From the NCBI GenBank assembly GCA_963721645.1, contig CAVRJK010000002.1:868001-932000 (forward strand): DNA of 64,000 nt, written 5' to 3'. The number at the start of each line of letters is the position of its first letter. Position 1 is the first letter of the stretch. Origin of the DNA: JALZKA01 sp963721645 (GTDB lineage Bacteria > Actinomycetota > Thermoleophilia > Solirubrobacterales > 70-9). Positions 1-8,071 of this stretch are shown one piece after another. The position numbers and the translations under genes are program-made. The notes below the pieces were generated by a model. That model searched no databases, had not been told where the DNA came from, and worked only from the letters and a program-made list of their open reading frames with translations.

Positions 1-515
1 TCGCCGGGCTCCACATCGTCCATGCGGTTGAAGGGCGCTCCGTAGGTGGTGCGGTGACCCGCGATTCCCACCGTCTTCCCCTGGCCCGGAAAGGCTGATC
101 CGTCTCCCGCCTCCTGAGTCAGCTTGTTGTCAGAGGCCGTGTAGTGGCCCGGGCCGCGCTGAAGCGACGACGTGTCCGTGCCTTCGACGACCGTGACATC
201 GTTGACGCCCATCGAGGGCGCGCTGATACGCGCGATCCCGGTGCCCGTCTCGAAGCTGTCCGAGGCCTCGAAGCGATCCGCGAGTCCGGCGACCCGTTCC
301 TCCAGGCTGCCGGCGCCCGCGACCGCGTCGAAATCCCCGGCCTCGGGGAAGGACTTCTCGAGGTTCCTGAGATCGTCCTCGGCCTGACCCTGCTTGACCG
401 ACGCGTACACGTTCGACAGCGGTTCCTCCCAAACGAGAGTCAGTCCCACGTCAAGCGCGACAACCAGGCCCGCGGTGATGAGGGCGGTCGAGATGATGCG
501 AAGCAGGCGGCTCAC
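1..515 (-). CDS. class E sortase, partial (3' end outside window)
   Basis: Translating the minus strand from GTG at 515 gives about 171 residues, open to the left edge. Residues about 4-27 form a membrane segment (LLRIISTALITAGLVVALDV). A linker and a beta-barrel start follow, with ARISAPSMGVNDVTVVEG, GPGHY, and then GIAGHRTTYGAPFNRMDD. The GHRTTYGAPF block is the signature of class E sortases and holds the catalytic His; the catalytic Cys (TLxTC) and Arg must lie past base 1. The product is a membrane-anchored transpeptidase that would attach LPxTG-like proteins to the wall or to partner proteins. Two candidate substrates lie in this window at 12494 and 26204. It is divergent from argG, with 82 bases between the starts. 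GGGGG sits only 3 bases before GTG, so the start is somewhat uncertain. Confidence 0.85.
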   Translation of the reverse strand, partial: MSRLLRIISTALITAGLVVALDVGLTLVWEEPLSNVYASVKQGQAEDDLRNLEKSFPEAGDFDAVAGAGSLEERVAGLADRFEASDSFETGTGIARISAPSMGVNDVTVVEGTDTSSLQRGPGHYTASDNKLTQEAGDGSAFPGQGKTVGIAGHRTTYGAPFNRMDDVEPG

Positions 516-597
516 TGACCCCCAATGATCGCGTAGTCGTGTGGCGGAAGCGCCACGAGACGTTTCGCGAGCGCCCCATGCGACACTCTCGCGTCCC

Positions 598-1884
598 ATG
601 AGCGAAGAATGGAACGACCAGGAAGCCGCGCCTCGGATCGCCTCGTACCAGGCAGACCCCGCCCAGATCGGCCGCGTGCTGCTGCTTTATTCGGGTGGGC
701 TCGACACATCCGTGATGCTCCACTGGATCCAGGCGCGCTACGGAGCCGAGATCGTCACCCTGACCGTGGACCTCGGCCAGCCTGGCGAGGACTGGGAGGT
801 TGTCGTCGGAAAGGCGAAGCAACTGGGTGCGATCGACGCCATCCGCGCCGACGCCAATGAGGAGTTCGCGCGCGACTACGTACTGCCGGCGATTCGTGCG
901 AACGCGCTCTACGGCGGGGGCTACCCGCTCTTCACCGCGCTCGCCCGTCCGCTGATCGCAAAGCTTGCCGTCGAGCACGCACGTCAGACGGGCTGCGACA
1001 CGATCGCCCACGGCTGCACGGGCAAGGGGAACGACCAGGTCAGGATCGACGGCACCATCGCGGCGCTCGCCCCTGAACTGAAAGTGCTCGCGCCCGTCCG
1101 CGAGTGGTCGATGGGTCGCGAGGAGGAGATCGCCTACGCGAATGAGCACGGCATCCCCGTGAAGGGCTCCAACGAGGGACCGCCGTACTCGATCGACGAC
1201 AACCTCTGGGGTCGCTCGTCGGAGGGGCGGGAGATCGAGACGCTCGACACTCCGCCGGCGGACGAGGTGTTCCAACTGGTCACCCATCCACGCGATGCGC
1301 CCGACGATGCCCAGCGCCTCGTCGTCGGCTTCGAGGCCGGCGTCCCCGTTTCGCTTGACGGCGAGGTACTCGAGCCCGTCGCGTTGATCGAGCGTGCTGC
1401 GGAGATCGGCTGCCGTCACGGCGTCGGGATCGTGGATCACATCGAGGACCGCATCGTCGGCCTCAAGGTCCGTGACCTTTACGAGGTGCCTGCGGCTGCG
1501 ATCCTTCTGACGGCCCATCAGGACCTCGAAAAGCTCGTCTCCACGATCCACCAGAACGAGCACAAGCACGTGCTCGACCGCAAGTGGGCCTATCTCGTCT
1601 ATGCGGGCCTCTGGCTCGATCCGCTCCGGCACGATCTCGACGCCTACATGCTTTCGGCGAACGAGTATGTGACGGGGGAGATCACGGTTGAGCTCTACAA
1701 GGGGTCCATCCGCGTCGTCGCACGAACGAGCCCCTATGCCCTGTACGACGAGTCCCTGGCAAGCTTCGGCGAATCTGGGGGCAAGTTCTCCCAGGCCGCC
1801 AGCCCGGGATTCATCGAACTGCACACCTTGCAAAGTCGGATGGCGCATCGGATTCGCGGGCGCCAAGAAGGGAAAGAGGACTAG
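598..1884 (+). CDS. argG: argininosuccinate synthase
   Basis: Joins citrulline and aspartate with ATP to give argininosuccinate, the penultimate step of arginine synthesis, in the cytoplasm. The 428-residue product has the N-type ATP pyrophosphatase P-loop YSGGLDTS (about residue 32), the TVDLGQPGED strand, HGCTGKGNDQVR (substrate binding), and EGPPYSIDDNLWGRS. I chose ATG 598 because the homologous part begins about 28 residues later and the upstream in-frame GTG at 541 adds only unconserved residues. No clear Shine-Dalgarno is visible. Length fits the family (about 400-450). A 50-codon ORF begins directly at the base after its stop, so the two are probably co-transcribed. No other arginine gene is nearby. 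Confidence 0.96.
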   Translation: MSEEWNDQEAAPRIASYQADPAQIGRVLLLYSGGLDTSVMLHWIQARYGAEIVTLTVDLGQPGEDWEVVVGKAKQLGAIDAIRADANEEFARDYVLPAIRANALYGGGYPLFTALARPLIAKLAVEHARQTGCDTIAHGCTGKGNDQVRIDGTIAALAPELKVLAPVREWSMGREEEIAYANEHGIPVKGSNEGPPYSIDDNLWGRSSEGREIETLDTPPADEVFQLVTHPRDAPDDAQRLVVGFEAGVPVSLDGEVLEPVALIERAAEIGCRHGVGIVDHIEDRIVGLKVRDLYEVPAAAILLTAHQDLEKLVSTIHQNEHKHVLDRKWAYLVYAGLWLDPLRHDLDAYMLSANEYVTGEITVELYKGSIRVVARTSPYALYDESLASFGESGGKFSQAASPGFIELHTLQSRMAHRIRGRQEGKED

Positions 1885-2037
1885 ATGGCAGCCGTTTACG
1901 AGTACATCGGCCGGACCGTCGTGCGCGTTGTTTGGTGGCGCTTCGGCCGCCAGATCCAGATAGCGGGAGTTGCTGCGCTGTTCTTGGCGGGGGCCGCCGG
2001 CTACCTGCTCAGCCGCAAGAGCCCGCCGGAGGGCTGA
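1885..2037 (+). CDS. small single-span membrane protein (50 aa)
   Basis: The ATG follows the argG stop with no gap (TAGATG). The product has an N-terminal amphipathic part rich in aromatic and Arg residues (YEYIGRTVVRVVWWRFGRQ), one hydrophobic helix of about 18 residues (IAGVAALFLAGAAGYLL) and a short basic tail (SRKSPPEG). I do not recognise a family. The exact abutment with argG and the sensible membrane-protein composition argue that it is real; re-initiation after argG termination would explain the missing ribosome site. The hairpin at 2042-2066 ends the unit just after its stop. Confidence 0.6.
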   Translation: MAAVYEYIGRTVVRVVWWRFGRQIQIAGVAALFLAGAAGYLLSRKSPPEG

Positions 2038-2041
2038 GCCT

Positions 2042-2066
2042 CAGAGCGCTCCCAGTGAGCGCTTTG
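2042..2066. terminator. hairpin between convergent genes
   Basis: A 10-bp stem with one G-T pair and a 5-base loop (core AGCGCTC / GAGCGCT) lies 4 bases after the stop of the 50-aa ORF and 7 bases before the stop of the minus-strand gene. There is no T-run, so it is a bidirectional candidate only. Confidence 0.5.
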
Positions 2067-2072
2067 GGTGCG

Positions 2073-3300
2073 TCAGCGAGCGCGCCAGCGCGCGATCGCG
2101 GGAACAGGACCGGCGTCTGAGGTGCCGGTTCCGATGATCAGGATGCGACCGTCGGCCGCTCGGAGCGTCACGGCAGGGGCGAAGTCCGTCACGCCGTCAG
2201 CGGCGTCGAATGTGACCTTCTTAGACCGCTTCTCGAAGCGCGGGGCGAACTTTCCCGATGCGTTGAAGCGTGTGGGCAGCAGTTCGAGGGTGGGCGTACG
2301 CGGCTCTGTAAATGACGTGTAGAACGCGCCTCGCTTCGCAAACGCAGGATCGGGAAGTAGGAGGTTGTCCGTATCGAGAGTCGGCCCCTTGGCTATCCCG
2401 TTCTTTCCAAATGAGGAATCGACGCGACCGTTCCGGGTGTAGCGCACGAACTGGGCCTTGGCCGGAGGAGCGCCCCAGCCGGAAGCCAGAAAACGACCGA
2501 GCGGGTCGGTTTCGATCGAGAAGACATCGTTCACTCCGCAGCCGGTGAACCCTCGAGTCCGCCCGAACTCGGTTGCCCCGGGGGCCAGAGACCTGACGAA
2601 CTCGGTGCCGTCGCACTGGGTGAAGCTGTTCAGATTCTTGACTGAGCGCACAACCGTGCCTTTGTGGTTGACCGCTACCTCGGTCGGGACGTAAATGCGG
2701 CAGCGCAAGCCGCCGGACTCGCATTGGGTGGCAGGCTCGGGCTCGGGCGAGAAAACCGGATCTTCGGTGCCCAGGAACCCGTACCGGCGAGCGACGATGT
2801 CCTCTTCTCACGAAGGTGGCAACCGCGCCACCGTCCTCAGTCAGATCCGCACTCCCCGCCGACTCAGGAAAGCGAACGGCGCCGGTTTGCGCGCCGGACG
2901 GTGCGAAGTCGATGCGCAGGTAGCGGCTGGCGCCGGACTCGACCAGGGCCAGGGCGCGAATCGAACCGTCGGCCTGCACCTCTACTTCGACGTCTCTCGT
3001 CCCGTCGACTGAGCCTTCGTGGACCTCTCCGTCTCCGCCGAACGACGGGTCTGGAGACCCGTCCGCAAGGAGTCGCGCCACTGAGGGTTGCCCGTATCGA
3101 ATCCCGCCGATGACAATCCGCCCGTCAGGGTCGAGCGTCGCATCCGTGACGGTGATGGGCAGACTCCCGACCAGTGAACCGTCGCCGCCGAGCGAGGTGT
3201 CCGGGGTAGCCCGCGTGGCCGCCGAGCTATGAGCGCTGAACCCGAGCATCGCGACGGCGCACGCCAAGGCCAAACCAGCTCTGAGCGATCTCGGAGACAC
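2073..3300 (-). pseudogene. secreted delta-60 / FGGDG-repeat protein, frameshifted
   Basis: Starts at GTG 3300 with a signal peptide (RAGLALACAVAMLGFSAHSSAA), then repeats of the delta-60 type: DTSLGGDGS, LDPDGRIVIGG, DPSFGGDG, and later RVDSSFGKNG and AADGRILIIGTG. These form beta-propeller-like secreted proteins of unknown role. The frame breaks near 2808. Before it the sequence reads TTC GTG AGA AGA; after it the homologous frame resumes as GAA GAG GAC (EEDIVARRYGFLGTEDPVF) and runs to a stop at 2073. Skipping a single A restores one 408-residue protein. Both halves keep repeat motifs and codon bias, so this is either a very recent mutation or a one-base sequence error. The shorter reading that continues in the first frame to 2221 is Arg-rich noise. 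Confidence 0.75.
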
Positions 3301-3344
3301 TGCAAGAGAGGTTGTCAGGAGGCTCGGCTGCCCCTGCCGCTAAA

Positions 3345-3366
3345 AGGTGCGACGTACCTCGCATCT
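3345..3366. other. 8-bp inverted repeat in intergenic region
   Basis: AGGTGCGA pairs with TCGCATCT (one G-T) around a 6-base loop. On the minus strand the stem is followed by TTTT, which looks like a Rho-independent terminator or attenuator about 45 bases upstream of the GTG at 3300. The rest of 3301-3557 shows no gene and no riboswitch that I can recognise. Confidence 0.3.
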
Positions 3367-3557
3367 ACCTGTAAAGGGGCAGTGGGTTACCACGAGGCGG
3401 GGAGGGGGCCTGCGTGAGGACGTGGTCGATCGGGTTCCCGGTATGCGGGAGGAAAATAGACCACATGCAGCGGTTCTGCAAGATCCTGCCCGGATTATGT
3501 AGCCACCCTGAGCAAATGATTGGCAAACGCTAACGAATCGCTAGCATTGCCGCCTTC

Positions 3558-4613
3558 GTGCCCATTGGCCGCTCTGACATCTCCGAACGAACCGCTTTCC
3601 TGCGCGCGCAGCGCCCCGGGCTGGCTGCCAGGGCCGTCTTCGTGCTGGCCTGCGGAGTGGCGCTCGCCGTTCCCGTCGCGCGTGCGGACGCCGAGACGAT
3701 CGGCGGGCTCGAGGGCAAGATCGCCGATGCTCGCGGCGAGGCCAAGGAGCTGAACGGCGCGATCGAGGCAAACGTGGTCGCCCTTGCGAGGGCGCGTACC
3801 GACGCAAAGCAGGCGGCCGGCCGCGAGTCGGAGCTGACCAGCGTCCTGAGCGAGGGTGAGGAGCGCTCTGCCGCGCTAGCCCGGGAACTCGAAGATGCGG
3901 AGGCAGAACTCGCGGCTACCCAGGAGCGCCTGGAGCGCGCCCAGGCCGTCTTGGCGGAACGCCTGATCGAGATGTACAAGTCGAGCGGGATCGACGCAGT
4001 CGAGGTCCTCCTCGACTCCGAGGGGTTCGAAGATCTCGCGACCCGCGCCGAGCTCTTGGGGCGCATCCAGGCGGCAGATCGCGCGTTGGCGACTCGCGTC
4101 CGCGACCTGCGGGCCGAGGTCCAAGGCCAGGTTGAGCGCGTTGGGCGCGCCAAGGAACGCGCCGACCAGCTGAACGCCGAGGTTGCGGCAGCGCGCGACG
4201 AGATCGCCGCCGCCAGGTCCGCCGCCGAGGCCCGTGCCGCCGCGGTGGCCGACGCCCGGGCAGCGCAGACCGCGTCACTCGACGAGCTTCAGGGGCGGGT
4301 GAGCGGCTGGACCGACCAGGTCCAAAAGCTCGAACGGATTCCGCAGGAGGACGCCGCGGACGAGGTAGGCAACTGGAACAGCTTCGGTCCGTGGGCGATT
4401 CCGGAAGCCATCGTCATGTGCGAGTCCGGCGGCAACTTCCAGGCGCTGAACTCATCGTCGGGCGCCGGGGGCGCCTACCAGATCCTTCCGTCCACCTGGG
4501 CGGCGTACGGCGGCAAGGGCCTCCCTCACCAGGCCTCGCCGGCCGAGCAACACCGCATCGCGGCCATGATCTGGGCGGACTCCGGACCTGCCGCCTGGGT
4601 CTGCGCGGGCTGA
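3558..4613 (+). CDS. secreted coiled-coil Rpf-like peptidoglycan hydrolase
   Basis: Product of 351 residues. A signal peptide (about 20-45, AVFVLACGVALAVPVARA) is followed by a long Ala/Glu/Arg coiled coil (about 50-275) like that of PcsB/CwlO-type hydrolases. A C-terminal resuscitation-factor/lysozyme-like domain follows (about 280-351): WAIPEAIVMCESGGNF, GAGGAYQILPSTWAAYGG and AAWVCAG. The Glu of MCESGGN is the expected catalytic residue, and the two Cys match the disulfide typical of Rpf domains. It should cleave glycan strands outside the cell, with the coiled coil regulating activity, as in FtsEX-controlled hydrolases (inference). Start is GTG 3558. It is convergent with the MFS gene. 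Confidence 0.85.
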   Translation: MPIGRSDISERTAFLRAQRPGLAARAVFVLACGVALAVPVARADAETIGGLEGKIADARGEAKELNGAIEANVVALARARTDAKQAAGRESELTSVLSEGEERSAALARELEDAEAELAATQERLERAQAVLAERLIEMYKSSGIDAVEVLLDSEGFEDLATRAELLGRIQAADRALATRVRDLRAEVQGQVERVGRAKERADQLNAEVAAARDEIAAARSAAEARAAAVADARAAQTASLDELQGRVSGWTDQVQKLERIPQEDAADEVGNWNSFGPWAIPEAIVMCESGGNFQALNSSSGAGGAYQILPSTWAAYGGKGLPHQASPAEQHRIAAMIWADSGPAAWVCAG

Positions 4614-4620
4614 ACCTGAG

Positions 4621-4635
4621 CCCGCGCTACGCGGG
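4621..4635. terminator. bidirectional hairpin, CCCGCG-CTA-CGCGGG
   Basis: A perfect 6-bp stem with a 3-base loop lies 7 bases after the hydrolase stop, and the loop holds the stop codon of the MFS gene. An alternative pairing of flanking GAACC and GGTTC extends the structure. Confidence 0.55.
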
Positions 4636-5889
4636 TTCGACCGGTGCCGGCAACGCGGCACGCTCAGCCGGTTCCCAGCGCAGGCCTCGAAGGACCGTCA
4701 CGGCCACCAGGAGCACGGCTAGGACCCCAAAGCCCGCGACTGCAAAGCTCGCCCTGGGCGAGAGGATCGCGGCAATCGCGCCGCCGAGGAGGAAACCGAC
4801 TCCCGAAAGGCCGCTAGCCAGTGACTCGAGGAGTCCGATGACACGTGCTTGGTAGGCCTCGGCCGTGACCTCTTGGATGGCAGTGATCACAGCGACCCAC
4901 TGGACGCCGTTCCCGGCGCCGCCGACAACCGAGGCGAGACATGCGATGAGAAGGGTGGGGGCGAGCGCCGTGCCCAGGTAGGCCGCGCCGATAGCGGCAG
5001 TACCGCCGACCAGGAGCGACACCAGGGACGCCTTGCCGAGCGCGGAGAACAAGACGCTGCCCACGACCATTCCAGCGCCCCATGACGCCAGGATCAGCCC
5101 GTAGCCGATGTCGCCGGCGTCGAGCGTCTCCTTGGCGAAGGCGACCTCGATCGGTAGGACCAGGGCAAAAAAGACGAAGGCGATGGCTTCCGCCGCGAGG
5201 AGGCTCCGCAGGACGGGGCGCTCGCGGACGTATGTGAAGCCGAGCCGGAGGCGTGTCGTCCAGGCCACCTCGTCGCGGGCGTCCGCGTCGGCAGGCTTCT
5301 TGAACACGCTTGACGTCGCCAGGAGGAGGGCGACGAAGAGAAACGAAGCGGCATCGGCCAGGAGGGCTACCTGCACGCCCGCCGTGGCGACAAGGACGCC
5401 CGCCAGAGCAGGGCCTGCCGCAGCTCCCGCGGTGAAGCCGACGTTCAGGATGCCGTTGCCCTCGCGGAGCATTCCGTTCGGTTCGAGGACGGTGCTTGCC
5501 GCCGCACGCGTCCTGGCACGCGCAGCGGTCGCGAGGGTGCCGTCGATCGCCGCGATCACCAGGACGGCTGCCAATACGAAGGCGTCGGCGTTCGCAAGGG
5601 CCGCGAGCGCCACGAAGGCCGCGGCCTCGGCCGCGTAGAGGCTCGCCAGCGCCCGGCGGTGACTCCAGGCGTCGATCCGGGCAACGAGCAGGGGAGTCGT
5701 GATGGCCGGCACGAACTGCATCGCGACGAACAGGCCGGCCGTCGCGATCGGGCTGCCGGTCACCTCGAAGATGAGCACGGCAAGTGCGATCTCTCCCAGC
5801 CAGTTGCCGAGCTCGTTCGTGAAGTACGACGCCGCGAGGCGCTTGAAGCCCGGCAAAGAGAGTGGGGCCAGGGCTCGCCGAGGCCTCAT
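4627..5889 (-). CDS. MFS transporter (EntS-like MFS_3 type)
   Basis: A 420-residue polytopic membrane protein with about 11-12 hydrophobic helices. The N-terminus LPGFKRLAASYFTNELGNWLGEIALAVLIFEVTG is typical of the MFS_3 exporter group (enterobactin/macrolide-like). Other family marks are SPIATAGLFVAMQFVP, the second-half RPVLRSLLAAEAIAF, and GNGVQWVAVITAIQEVT. It would export a small hydrophobic compound by proton antiport; the substrate cannot be told. Start is ATG 5889. Its promoter region carries four CAAGTT boxes at a 10-bp pitch, so expression is probably controlled by a nearby MerR/BldC-type regulator. Confidence 0.85.
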   Translation of the reverse strand: MRPRRALAPLSLPGFKRLAASYFTNELGNWLGEIALAVLIFEVTGSPIATAGLFVAMQFVPAITTPLLVARIDAWSHRRALASLYAAEAAAFVALAALANADAFVLAAVLVIAAIDGTLATAARARTRAAASTVLEPNGMLREGNGILNVGFTAGAAAGPALAGVLVATAGVQVALLADAASFLFVALLLATSSVFKKPADADARDEVAWTTRLRLGFTYVRERPVLRSLLAAEAIAFVFFALVLPIEVAFAKETLDAGDIGYGLILASWGAGMVVGSVLFSALGKASLVSLLVGGTAAIGAAYLGTALAPTLLIACLASVVGGAGNGVQWVAVITAIQEVTAEAYQARVIGLLESLASGLSGVGFLLGGAIAAILSPRASFAVAGFGVLAVLLVAVTVLRGLRWEPAERAALPAPVEPA

Positions 5890-5905
5890 TCAGAACTCAC
5901 AGTTG

Positions 5906-5945
5906 TTGCAAGTTGAGACAAGTTCTTGCAAGTTTCGACAAGTTG
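5906..5945 (-). promoter_or_regulatory. tandem operator: four CAAGTT boxes, 10-bp pitch
   Basis: Two 20-bp units (5906-5925 and 5926-5945, differing at only four positions) each contain CAAGTT twice. The boxes start at 5909, 5919, 5929 and 5939, exactly one helical turn apart, 17-52 bp upstream of the MFS start. A perfect CCTTGCAAGG palindrome follows at about 5952. Direct repeats of this pitch suit head-to-tail MerR-like proteins such as BldC or CarH, and genes for both types lie within 3 kb. Confidence 0.6.
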
Positions 5946-6060
5946 TGTCATCCTTGCAAGGCGAAATCGCGATCCGGGCGCACTTGCCCGCTCGCTTGAA
6001 GTCACGAAAGGAGTGGTTTGAATGGGCATCCGTCGCTCGTAGGTTCCGAGTCTTGAACGT

Positions 6061-6126
6061 CGCGCTCTTCGCAGCGCGAGTCGTGAGGCGTCCTTCGACG
6101 CCCAGCCAGAAGCCCCTGCCGGGGTT
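6061..6126 (-). terminator. two hairpins downstream of HD-GYP gene
   Basis: CGCGCT / AGCGCG (6061-6078, 6-base loop) and AGCCCC-TGCC-GGGGTT (6111-6126) lie 43 or more bases past the HD-GYP stop on the minus strand. There is no T-run. The remainder of 5946-6168 has no convincing gene; a well-placed AAAGGAG on the plus strand leads only to a 6-codon frame. Confidence 0.35.
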
Positions 6127-6168
6127 CGTTGTCGTTCAGGGCCTGCCCGTGCGGCGGCCCAACCGGGA

Positions 6169-7545
6169 TCAGCGGTTGGCGGTCGCCCGGTCCACGTAGT
6201 CGTGGATCCGCTTGTCCAGCGCCAACTCGGCCTCGAAGTCCGCATCTTCGCCGTGGCGGTAGGCGAGATCCTTGTCCGCGAGCATCTCCGCGAAGAGATC
6301 GACCAGATCCCCGTCGAGCTGGGTGCCCGAGACGCGCCTGAGCTCTGCGATCGCTTCGAACGAGCTCTTGGGTGAACCGTACGAGTCCCGCGCGGTCATC
6401 GCGTCGTAAGTGTCGGCCACGGCGATGATCCTGGCGATCATCGGGATCTGCTCGCCCACGAGGCCGCGGGGGTATCCGAGGCCGTCGAGTCGCTCGTGGT
6501 GGGCCATGATGAGGTCGCCGACCGGCCGGTAGCCGTCAATTTGCGAGACGATCCGTGCGCCTTCGTACGGGTGGCGCTTGATCTGGTCCCAGTCGTCGGG
6601 AAGCAGGCGGCCCCGCGACTTGAGGATCTGGTCGGGAAGAACGAACTTGCCGATGTCGTGAAGGAGCCCGGCGGTGTGGGCGAGCTCCTGATCCTCTTCC
6701 GAAAGACCCGCCCGGACGGCGAGCTCACGCGAGTAGCGGGCAACCGCGGCCGAGTGGCGGGCGGTCATGCGGTCGCGAAGGTCGAGCGTGCGAAGGAGCG
6801 CGCCGAGGAGCGCGACCTGGAACCCCGCGAGTTGCTTCGCGCGCTGCTCGAGCTCGACGGCCCGCTCCTGGGAGAGCAAAAGCTCCCGGACGAGGTACTG
6901 AAAGATGAGCAGCACCATCGCGAATAGCGCTACGGCCGGCAATCCCAGCCTCTCGTAGGCGAAGGTGATTCCCAGGCAGAGCATCGCGGCCGCAAGCTCG
7001 GACGGCAGGACGGGTATCAGGAAGCGCCTGAACCGCGCCCGGAGGCTCGAGCGTTCCACGTAGGACGTGTAAGCCGAGATCGCGAAGAAGTCGAGCGCCA
7101 AGGCGACCACGAAGAGCCCGAAGACGAGCAGGTAGTAGCTCGCGTCCGTCGGGCCAACACCCTGAGCGTCTGTGACGGCGTGGAAGGCTGCGCCGGCGAT
7201 GAGCGGGAACGAGATGTAGACGACGGCGTTGACGAGGAGATCCAGAGGCGCGTAGCGCTTTGCCGTCCAGGAAGCAAGAGTCGTGATCACCGCGATCAGC
7301 GCCGCCGGAGTTGCGCCCATGAGGACGATTGCCGTGACGATCGCCAGGAAGCTGCCCGAGACAGAGACCCGCAGGCCGGTCAGCTCGACAGCCCGCAGGT
7401 CGCTGGCTACCGCGGAGGCGAGGAGGATCGCAAAGAGGGCCGGGTCCCAGTTGGCATCGCCCGCCAAGAGGAATCCGGCGGCGACCGCAATGACAAGCAA
7501 CAGCCATTCGGCTGCTACCACAAGTTTGGAGGGACGACCCTGCAT
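6169..7545 (-). CDS. membrane HD-GYP cyclic-di-GMP phosphodiesterase
   Basis: 458 residues. Residues about 8-215 hold 6-7 membrane helices with no obvious ligand motif (a MASE-like sensor). The C-terminal part is an HD-GYP domain with HTAGLLHDIGKFVLPD (the metal-binding HD), KRHPYEGARI, HHERLDGLGYPRGL (the HHExxDGxGYP signature complete) and IIAVADTYDAMTA. It should hydrolyse c-di-GMP to pGpG or GMP at the membrane in answer to a signal read by the membrane part. Start is ATG 7545, 41 bases after the BldC-like gene on the same strand, so they may share a transcript. A degenerate GGDEF protein at 8982 belongs to the same signalling block. Confidence 0.9.
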   Translation of the reverse strand: MQGRPSKLVVAAEWLLLVIAVAAGFLLAGDANWDPALFAILLASAVASDLRAVELTGLRVSVSGSFLAIVTAIVLMGATPAALIAVITTLASWTAKRYAPLDLLVNAVVYISFPLIAGAAFHAVTDAQGVGPTDASYYLLVFGLFVVALALDFFAISAYTSYVERSSLRARFRRFLIPVLPSELAAAMLCLGITFAYERLGLPAVALFAMVLLIFQYLVRELLLSQERAVELEQRAKQLAGFQVALLGALLRTLDLRDRMTARHSAAVARYSRELAVRAGLSEEDQELAHTAGLLHDIGKFVLPDQILKSRGRLLPDDWDQIKRHPYEGARIVSQIDGYRPVGDLIMAHHERLDGLGYPRGLVGEQIPMIARIIAVADTYDAMTARDSYGSPKSSFEAIAELRRVSGTQLDGDLVDLFAEMLADKDLAYRHGEDADFEAELALDKRIHDYVDRATANR

Positions 7546-7586
7546 AGGTGCCTAGGTGTTGTGGGTGTTCCGGGAGTCCGGCCAGG

Positions 7587-7829
7587 TCAGCCGGTCATTG
7601 CCGACGCGGAACCACGGCCGAGCCGGGGGACAGCGTGGTCGGCGGGCGAGGTCTCGCGCATCGAGCTCATGAAGACATCGAGGTCGTCACGGTGGTAGCG
7701 GCGCTGGCCGCCGGGTGTGCGGTATACCGCGACGAGGCCCTCGTTCGACCACTTGCGAAGCGAGGCCGCGCTGACCCCTATGTATGCCGCGGCTTGCCCC
7801 ACGTTGAGCAGCCTTGCCGTTATCTCCAT
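7587..7829 (-). CDS. small BldC-like MerR-type HTH protein (80 aa)
   Basis: The core LNVGQAAAYIGVSAASLRKW, EGLVAVYRTPGGQRRYHRDD is a single MerR/excisionase-type winged HTH, arranged as in the Streptomyces regulator BldC, without an effector domain. BldC-type proteins bind direct repeats as head-to-tail multimers (established for the family), which makes this a candidate reader of the CAAGTT array at 5906. I chose ATG 7829 because AAGGGAAG lies 5 bases upstream. An in-frame GTG at 7877 would add 16 Arg-rich residues; its frame runs through AAAGGAGG, which could also act as a ribosome site. A CAAGTTTCG box also lies on the minus strand upstream of the gene. Confidence 0.75.
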   Translation of the reverse strand: MEITARLLNVGQAAAYIGVSAASLRKWSNEGLVAVYRTPGGQRRYHRDDLDVFMSSMRETSPADHAVPRLGRGSASAMTG

Positions 7830-7961
7830 TGCGCTTCCCTTCGCTCGTGCCCGGGTGACCCTCCTTTCGAGAACCACCCGAAACTTGACCTTTCCGGTCA
7901 GAGCTTCGGCTCACGAAGGGCGCCGCGCAACCGGCTGGCGGCCCGCGCTCAATCGATGCAT

Positions 7962-7981
7962 AGGTTTGGACCGCCAAACCT
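7962..7981. repeat. perfect 8-bp inverted repeat AGGTTTGG-ACCG-CCAAACCT
   Basis: Lies between the CarH-like gene (ends 8072) and the BldC-like gene (starts 7829). It has no T-run, so it could be an operator for the small HTH gene or a weak terminator for the upstream gene. The other bases of 7830-8071 show no gene. Confidence 0.4.
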
Positions 7982-8071
7982 GCGCAACGCCCACAGGGTG
8001 AATGAAGACTTGCGTGTCGCGGGTCGGCCTTCGCGGGCGCGACCGCTCGCCGAGACCGGGTGGGTTTCGCC

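Noticed and set aside
3301..3557. Possible c-di-AMP (ydaO) riboswitch before the Rpf-like gene
   Set aside because: Such elements are common before actinobacterial wall hydrolases, but I could not find the conserved core in this stretch.
5890..6168. Mini-ORF after AAAGGAG near 6009-6040 on the plus strand
   Set aside because: The ATG frame has only six codons (MGIRRS) before a stop; other frames give no protein-like sequence.
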